From Chara braunii (Eukaryota > Streptophyta > Charophyceae > Charales > Characeae), in contig BFEA01000331.1 in NCBI GenBank assembly GCA_003427395.1, forward strand, positions 1,816,482 to 1,839,920: a stretch of DNA of 23,439 nt. Reading direction: 5' to 3'. The notes beneath the pieces are model-generated. The model made no database searches. It had not been told where the DNA came from and was given only the letters and a program-made list of their open reading frames with translations. Of this stretch, positions 18,738 to 23,439 are shown one piece after another. A program made the translations under genes and the position numbers. Positions within the stretch are counted from its first letter, which is position 1; each line of letters starts with the position of its first letter.

Positions 18738-19686
18738 CGGAAGTAAGAGTCGAAGGAAGGGTGTTTTTTGGGGTGTATACTATGCAAAGGAGTCTCACAC
18801 AGGGATATGGTAGCAGTTTTTAGGAAAATTTTGAATTTAGTCGGGAAACAATATCGACATGAATACCGAAGGGTTCTGAATTCTCCGTTGTAAGTATGCA
18901 GCAAGCTTTTTGAAATTTTCCAGAGAGGTCTTTTCAAAAATAGGTGAATGAAAACGACGTTAGCGGGAGTACCGAAAGGATTTTGAATTCTTCTTGATTA
19001 GTACGTAGCAGGTTTATTGTGGAATTTTCTGGAATTGTTTATTTTATTTTGTTTATTTTTCAAATGATGTGGATCGATTCGTGGAGGGAAAGCACGCAGT
19101 TCCCGGATTTCTAAGTTCTCAGATTTCCTGGTTTGAGTATGCGTAGGTAGTATACAGGCAAATAACACGTATATAATAGTAGAGTGAGCAATCCGAAAAT
19201 CATGGATCAGGAGGTTTTCCGTGAAGAAAGCTTCTAGCATGGATTAGACGGAATTGAGCGGATCATACTATGTCTCGATCAAGCTGTTACAGTGTGATGA
19301 TCCGTAGGCTACGCCGGATCCACGGGCGATCCGGCACTTAGATAGCGGGTTCCAGGAACAAAGGAAGGATGACAAAGCAGGAAGTCGAAGATGTGGAGGG
19401 AGAGGCAGAGACCGGAGAATGGAAGCGAGGAGGTAAGACAAAGAAGGGAAGGCGGATGGGTAAGAGAAGGAACAGGGACGTATTAGGTAGGCAGGTACAA
19501 GCTAAAGGGCGAAGGGTGAGGAGGGTAGAAGTTGGTATAGGATAAGGGACTTAGGAGCTTCTCACACACTTCTTGACGGAACTCAGAAATGATCGATCCG
19601 TACGAGGCAGGCAATAATATTTAAAGAGTGAAGAGGGTGGGATTGAGCATCTCATCGAGGGGATGGTCCGTGAGCCTCGTTGTTAG
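18738..19686. other. Spacer between PLE-2 and PLE-3, with a ~108-bp degenerate repeat
   Basis: No gene is recognised. Two related segments begin with ATACCGAAGGGTTCTGAATTC at about 18861 and GTACCGAAAGGATTTTGAATTC at about 18970 and remain similar for ~65 bp (GTAxGxAGCA and GGAATTTTC-like words shared). This may be PLE-2 3' UTR or the start of the PLE-3 5' region. From 19240 to 19560 the sequence is G/A-rich on the plus strand without a reading frame. Confidence 0.5.
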
Positions 19687-19734
19687 CCCCCTGATGAGTC
19701 TGTTTGGGGTACACAACAACGAAACGCATCCGGG
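19687..19734 (+). ncRNA. Candidate hammerhead ribozyme upstream of PLE-3 (degenerate)
   Basis: CTGATGA (19691-19697) and GAAAC (19721-19725) are separated by a stem II that pairs GT(C)TGTT with AACAAC around a ~10-base loop. ATC at 19728-19730 is the predicted NUH. Stem I would be CCCC (19687-19690) with CGGG (19731-19734), with a C-C mismatch next to the core. The segment shares its layout with 15777-15825, including CCCC before the core and GAAACGC..ATC after it, which supports common descent. It is probably impaired by the stem I mismatch. Confidence 0.5.
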
Positions 19735-19937
19735 AAGTTTGCACCAAGAGGAATTGATGGGTGTGTGCGCAATTTGAAGGAAGTGCAATTCTTGGGTCCG
19801 TGTCGTTTGCATACGTGGTCGAGGATGTGTACGTGCTGAGATGGTTTTTTGCGTGCACTCTGTTTCTCCTCTATCTTTCTTGAATCTCTCATAGCGTGGT
19901 AACCGTCGTACTCGTTACTTGATTGGTGGCTACGGGC

Positions 19938-20480
19938 TGATCATACGTGGTGATCATAAGTGGTGATCATACGTAGAGAGCTTACGTGAAGAGCATACGT
20001 GGAGATATTACGTGTAGTTCATGGGATGTGTTCATGTTGATTACCTACGAGATCTTCAACGTAGGAAATAAACGCGTCACTTCCATTTTCATTTGCGATA
20101 TACGCATCCGCTCCGAAACACTTAGTCAGATTGAGAGTACTCTTACGAAGGTCGGAGCGGGAGGCGCAACCTGGCGACGGGCGGTCATTCTGTGAGTTCA
20201 CGTTGAGAGATCTCATACGTGGTGATCGTACAAGTGATCATACGTGGAAAGCCTACGTATAAATCATTCGAGGAGATCATACGTGGAGTTCAGTCTTGCG
20301 TGAATAGCGTGTGAGGTGTTCAAGTTGATTAACTGAGACGTAGGGAATGACCGCGTCACTTTCATGTGCGATATACGCATCTGCTTCGAAACACTTAGTT
20401 GAAGTACTTTCACGAAGGATGATAACAGGTCGGCAGGCGCAACTTGGCGACGAGCGGCCATTCCGAGAGTTCAAGTTGTG
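19938..20480 (+). repeat. ~270-bp tandem duplication containing 13-bp arrays with a TACGTG core
   Basis: Unit 1 is about 19938-20208 and unit 2 about 20209-20480. Matching landmarks include CGCGTCACTT (20073 and 20352), GCGATATACGCATC, CGAAACACTTAGT, and GGCGCAAC.TGGCGACG (about 20164 and 20437). Each unit opens with a 13-bp array: TGATCATACGTGG repeats in register from 19938 to 20028 (seven units, the last weak) and from 20210 to 20299 (seven units, one of them 12 bp). Most array units carry ACGT, usually as TACGTG. The block ends about 260 bp before the first PLE-3 reading frame. Confidence 0.85.
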
Positions 20481-20741
20481 AGAGTTCTAGTTCGTACGAA
20501 GAAGCAAGCATAATCGTCAGGTTCAACAGAGCGGAACGAAGGTAAGATTGAGATAAGTTCTACCGTGTGATCGACGGTAGAAGGAGAACGGGATGTGGAG
20601 GAAGTTAACGAAGTTGACAGCGGTATTGATTAGCGGTTTCATAGCGATTCAAGGATTTAAAGGAAGGGTTAAAGGATCGAAATTCATTCTGAATATATAT
20701 ATTGGCGTTAGTTGGGGGGAGTGTGAGAAGCTTGAGTTGGG
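20481..20741 (+). other. PLE-3 leader
   Basis: No gene seen. It contains an AT-rich TATATATAT stretch at about 20693-20702, some 40 bp upstream of the first ATG at 20742; this could act as a TATA-like element, but position alone is weak evidence. Confidence 0.35.
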
Positions 20742-20978
20742 ATGTCTACTAGGAACTTTATGGATTTAGAATTCGAGAGACAGTGGTTAGAACTGCAGAA
20801 GATTGTGGAAGAGAGTTTAGTTCCGTGCTTTTTTTTAGCATTACATTTCGGAGATTTGGAGTCGAGAGAAGAAGCTATAAATCTTTTTGAAACTGTGTTA
20901 GGACGTATACACAGTATTGGCTGCCTAGTGAGAGATCGAAAAGCAAGAAGAAGGAGGCAGGTTAGAAGGAGGCGGTAA
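20742..20978 (+). CDS. Small ORF directly upstream of PLE-3 ORF1 (78 aa, unknown)
   Basis: It encodes 78 residues, opening with an acidic/aromatic part (MDLEFERQWLELQKIVEES), then a hydrophobic LVPCFFLALHF segment, a helix-like part, and a strongly basic tail (RKARRRRQVRRRR). I do not recognise the family. Its TAA (20976-20978) lies one base before the ATG of ORF1 (20980), an arrangement suited to termination-reinitiation. It could be a real small element protein, an upstream regulatory ORF, or an N-terminal ORF1 part separated by a frame change. PLE-2 has nothing comparable before its ORF1. Confidence 0.45.
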   Translation: MSTRNFMDLEFERQWLELQKIVEESLVPCFFLALHFGDLESREEAINLFETVLGRIHSIGCLVRDRKARRRRQVRRRR

Positions 20979-20979
20979 G

Positions 20980-21666
20980 ATGGCAGGACAGCAACTGCAA
21001 AACGGAGTACCTAATGTAATCTACTCCAGAGGCATGGCAGGTGGGATCCAGCAAGGGGCAGTCGTGTGTTACCTGTGCGGGAAATCAAGGCATTACGCAC
21101 GAAACTGCTGGTCCGCCGGGAATGGATGACTGACACAACAGTTTCAGCCGAGGGGCGGACAGCGAGAAGACGATGAAGAGACAAACGAAATGAAAGCGTA
21201 TTTCAGAAAGAAGATACAAAAACAGAAAATGGAGGAAGAAATGAGGGAGAAGGAGGAAGAGGAGAAGAGAAGGAGAGAAGAAGAATGTAGGAGAGAGGCA
21301 GACAGGCTAAGAGAAGTTGAAGCAAGAGAAGCAAGGTTAGAGGCAAAGCTCCTACAGCTAGTGAATCAGCACGTTAAAGCGGTTAATGTGCAGCTGTCCA
21401 GCGTGGTAAAGAAAAAATCTCCGCGCACGAAGGCACGAATGCTTAGAGAAACGCGGAGTTACTTCGATGAATCTGAAGATGACAGTGAGGAAGTGAGAGA
21501 AGAGGTGGGGAGATATATCCCCCGCGAAACAAACGTGAAGTCTTCAGACCGGTACCCGCCGGTAGGACCAAAATTAGTTACTATTGTTGCTGACCTGCTA
21601 AAAACTCTAAATAGGGGCCCCTTAAGTCCGAAAAAAATAAGGGCAAAATTTACAAGCAAAGGCTAA
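20980..21666 (+). pseudogene. PLE-3 ORF1: zinc knuckle and coiled coil, one in-frame stop
   Basis: From ATG 20980 the frame runs through a CX2CX4HX4C knuckle, CYLCGKSRHYARNC, at residues 30-43 (21067-21108) and meets a TGA at 21127-21129 after 49 codons. The same frame then continues without another stop to 21666 (178 further codons). That part has a Q/G/R-rich stretch, a long charged coiled coil starting KKIQKQKMEEEMREKEEEE (from ~21208), an acidic serine patch (DESEDDSEE), and a basic C-terminus. The layout equals that of PLE-2 ORF1 up to the coiled coil; the SAP-like end is missing. A single nonsense change in an otherwise open frame suggests a fairly young loss. Readthrough is possible but unsupported. 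Confidence 0.7.
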
Positions 21667-22039
21667 CAACTTCATACCTACTACACACGTTACTGTACTA
21701 GAGCTCTCCTCGTGCCGACCTCATAAAGCTTACCACCCCTGTTGGTAAACCATTTCGTCCGGAAATCCCTGTCCAATCATAGCATTTATCACAGCCAAAA
21801 AAAAATAAAAAATTGCTAAAAATGGCGGTGTCAAAAATGTGCTTGCCCACTCAATAATTTCATTCTCATTTTCTTTTTTCTAATTTTCATTATTATTATT
21901 TATTTTTAGTATTTGATTTTTAATTTAAATTTGGTAAAGAATTTGCATGTAACATTGAGGCAAATGTTGTTTAGTTTATTCTTATGTATAACATATATAT
22001 ATTTTTTAGATTTTTTGGAAATTTTTTTTTTTTTTTTTC
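21667..22039. other. AT-rich spacer, no gene
   Basis: After PLE-3 the sequence becomes AT-rich from about 21796, with A/T runs and TTATTATTATT. Reading frames here are products of composition. Confidence 0.6.
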
Positions 22040-22450
22040 GAGGGGAGGGTTTGCATTCGGCCGGACGGCTGAACGCGTTGAGAGGGGATGCCGAACGTTC
22101 GGGTGTTCGGCCCGTCCCGAACGCCGGCAAACTTATATATATATATATATAAAACACCGTGTTCGCGTTCACAAGCGCCCAAAACCCTCCGAACACGAAC
22201 ATAAAAAATATTTGACCAAAAAAAAAATAAATCATAAAGATCTGAAAAAAAATATATATGTTATGTAAAATATTAATACAAGCAACTTTTGCCTTGGAGT
22301 CATGTTTAAACTCGTAGCCAATTATGAGTTAAAAATACAAAACCGAAAACAAATATATATATTTTTACGAAAAAAAAGTTGCGTTCGCCCGAACATGTTC
22401 GCGACTTGTTCGCGTGAATGCGAAGGGGCTCGAACATGTTCGCCGTGCTA
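22040..22450. repeat. AT-rich block with GC islands of inverted GAAC/GTTC words
   Basis: The island 22040-22135 carries GAACGTTCGGG.GTTCGG-type inverted words. GGAGGGTTT near 22044 has an inverted partner AAACCCTCC near 22182, enclosing a TA run. A second island (22380-22445) contains the perfect palindrome CGAACATGTTCG twice (22390-22401 and 22431-22442). No coding sequence was seen. These may be parts of a fold-back element. Confidence 0.5.
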
Positions 22451-22480
22451 CGCAGATATATATATCGTCAAATATGCCGG

Positions 22481-22525
22481 ACAGTTCTATTTGTGATGAT
22501 ATACATATATATATATATATATTGT
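22481..22525. repeat. (AT)n tract within an imperfect hairpin
   Basis: An AT run lies at about 22506-22522. AGTTCT...GTGATGATATA before it pairs imperfectly with TATATTGTCACAGAACT after it, forming a hairpin that reaches about 22534. Confidence 0.6.
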
Positions 22526-22603
22526 CACAGAACTATTGACTAAGAGCATGAGCACGTGAAGTAGAAGAAGAAATAAGATATATATATATGTGACGATATA
22601 TAT

Positions 22604-22638
<35 letters not shown>

Positions 22639-22674
22639 TATAGAGAGAGAGAGACAGAGAGACAGAGAGAGAGA
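22604..22674. repeat. (GATA)n and (GA)n microsatellite
   Basis: About eight GATA units are followed by a GA/CAGA-type run. A 40-residue Ser/Leu/Tyr/Ile repeat peptide on the minus strand is a by-product. Confidence 0.95.
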
Positions 22675-22730
22675 TCGTCAAACAGAGTTGTTCGGTAAAC
22701 CGTAGGCAGAGAGGGAGAAGAGGACAACAA

Positions 22731-22790
22731 ACCAAGGGTTGTGACAAACTGTTTCGTCGGAGATTCACCAACTCATAAAGAGGTTGAACC
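22731..22790 (-). other. Hammerhead-like fold with a non-consensus core, minus strand
   Basis: On the minus strand, GGGTT, then TTTATGA, GTTGG, a 7-base loop, CCGAC, GAAAC, AGTTT, GTC, AC and AACCC follow one another. Stem II (GTTGG/CCGAC, one G-U pair) abuts GAAAC exactly. GTC stands where the cleavage triplet belongs, and GGGTT/AACCC can form an outer stem I. However, CTGATGA is replaced by TTTATGA, changing core positions C3 and G5, so it should not cleave. It is either a decayed ribozyme or a chance fold. Confidence 0.3.
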
Positions 22791-23041
22791 CTCAACAGTC
22801 TGCAGAATTCCCTAACTGAGTACATGATAAGTGATAATCCACCTTAACCCCGGTTATGGTTATGCATCAACGACTGCTCGACAACTTGTATAACACGTCG
22901 TACGCCATACGCGGCTCTGGTCGTACGGTCGTATGAACGGTCCCGTACGAAGTGACGAAACCCGCCCCCCAAAAAAAACGAAAGGAAAACAAAAAACAAA
23001 TATAGGGATGTCAACCTTTTCGTGCTCTACACCCCCATATG
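22791..23041. other. No gene seen
   Basis: Mixed-composition sequence with several CGTACG/CGTAYG words around 22897-22950. No frame, repeat array or RNA gene was recognised. Confidence 0.5.
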
Positions 23042-23082
<41 letters not shown>

Positions 23083-23114
23083 TAATAAAAATGGGAAAAA
23101 TAAAAAATAAAAAA

Positions 23115-23149
<35 letters not shown>
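23042..23149. repeat. T27-A14 tract followed by (TTGA)8
   Basis: A run of 27 T is directly followed by 14 A, a perfect hairpin-forming junction, then A-rich sequence and eight TTGA units (23116-23149). The tetranucleotide is the same as at the start of the window. Confidence 0.95.
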
Positions 23150-23247
23150 CAAAAAGAAAAAAAAACTCGCACATAGGCGCGCAGCTCTAACATAGGTGTG
23201 CGCTCCTTTCTCTCTGTCTGTCTCTTAACGCGCAGGCGGGCGTGCGT

Positions 23248-23248
<1 letters not shown>

Positions 23249-23283
<35 letters not shown>

Positions 23284-23439
23284 GTGTGTGTGTTTGTCTA
23301 CGTGTGTGTGTGTAAGTGTGTGTGTGTGTGCGTGTGTGTGTGTGTGCGTATGCGTGTGTGTGTGTATGTGTGCGTGTGTGTGCGTGTGTGTGTAGGCCGT
23401 GTGTGTGGGTGTGGATGTGTGTGCGTGTGCGTGTGTGTG
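23249..23439. repeat. (AG)n followed by a long (TG)n-rich microsatellite
   Basis: About 15 AG units (23249-23278) are followed by ~160 bp of TG repeats with scattered C and A changes, running off the window edge. The long frame through it (23198-23395) is simple-repeat translation. Confidence 0.95.

Larger units (their letters stand above)
19680..21666 (+). mobile_element. PLE-3: plus-strand element with ORF1 only
   Basis: It contains a hammerhead-like motif, a tandem-duplicated leader with 13-bp arrays, an upstream ORF (20742-20978) and a zinc-knuckle/coiled-coil ORF1 (20980-21666). Sequence after 21666 has neither a SAP-like end nor ORF2. It lies in the same orientation as PLE-2, about 950 bp behind it, which fits the head-to-tail arrangement often seen for PLEs. 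ORF1 is clearly different in sequence from that of PLE-2 apart from the knuckle and coiled coil. Confidence 0.6.

Noticed and set aside
20019-20474. Two similar minus-strand frames (65 aa each) suggesting a duplicated gene
   Set aside because: They arise from the ~270-bp tandem duplication; the copies differ by indels out of frame, so the coding sense is not preserved.
21127-21129. TGA read as selenocysteine
   Set aside because: There is no sign of a SECIS-like hairpin, and a gag-like protein has no reason to use one; nonsense mutation is simpler.
21715-21790. Possible further hammerhead on the minus strand (GGACGAAA near 21758)
   Set aside because: No CTGANGA box lies at a workable distance and no stem II could be paired.
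1-23439. CRISPR array or prokaryotic operon
   Set aside because: The repeats found are tandem or inverted without unique spacers of uniform length, and the coding content is eukaryotic retroelement.

Overview
The window reads as repeat-dominated, intergenic DNA of a large eukaryotic nuclear genome. No intact host gene, rRNA or tRNA was found. Nearly all recognisable coding sequence is decayed retrotransposon. Two clues point to the green lineage, perhaps a streptophyte alga such as Chara: LINEs whose C-terminus carries a plant-type zf-RVT-like zinc-binding region, and Penelope-like elements (PLEs) with an N-terminal GIY-YIG nuclease, an arrangement known from the Chlamys/Naiad clade. The organism assignment is inference; no name can be read from the DNA.

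Left part (1-6046): a poly(T)/(GATT)n tract, then a nearly full-length but broken plus-strand LINE. It has an APE-type endonuclease, a reverse transcriptase with a damaged FADD box, a C-terminal zinc region, and an AATAAA signal followed by A14. Two ~0.5 kb AT-rich hairpin elements (MITE-like) have inserted into it in opposite orientations.

Middle (6047-12690): a fragment resembling the region upstream of PIF/Harbinger-type transposases, lying between degenerate inverted repeats; a ~0.3 kb TIR element; the C-terminal part of a minus-strand LINE; a five-unit ~67-bp degenerate tandem repeat; and ~2.3 kb in which I recognise nothing.

Right-centre (12694-21666) is the most interesting part: three copies of PLE-like elements. 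PLE-1 (minus strand) carries the C-terminal part of ORF1 (SAP-like), an N-terminal GIY-YIG nuclease and a frameshifted RT. PLE-2 (plus strand, head-to-head with PLE-1) has a zinc-knuckle/coiled-coil/SAP-like ORF1 and a GIY-YIG ORF2 that ends where the RT should begin. PLE-3 (plus strand, in tandem behind PLE-2) has only the zinc-knuckle/coiled-coil ORF1. Upstream of PLE-2 and PLE-3 lie two related CTGANGA...GAAAC...ATC motifs that can be folded as minimal type I hammerhead ribozymes, as known for PLEs. PLE-3 is also preceded by a ~270-bp tandem duplication that contains 13-bp arrays with a TACGTG core.

The right end (21667-23439) is AT-rich with inverted-repeat islands, one further decayed hammerhead-like fold on the minus strand, and many microsatellites (TA, GATA, GA, GATT, TG).

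In a working element, ORF1 would package RNA, the GIY-YIG domain would nick the target and the RT would copy the RNA. No copy in this window has all of these parts intact.
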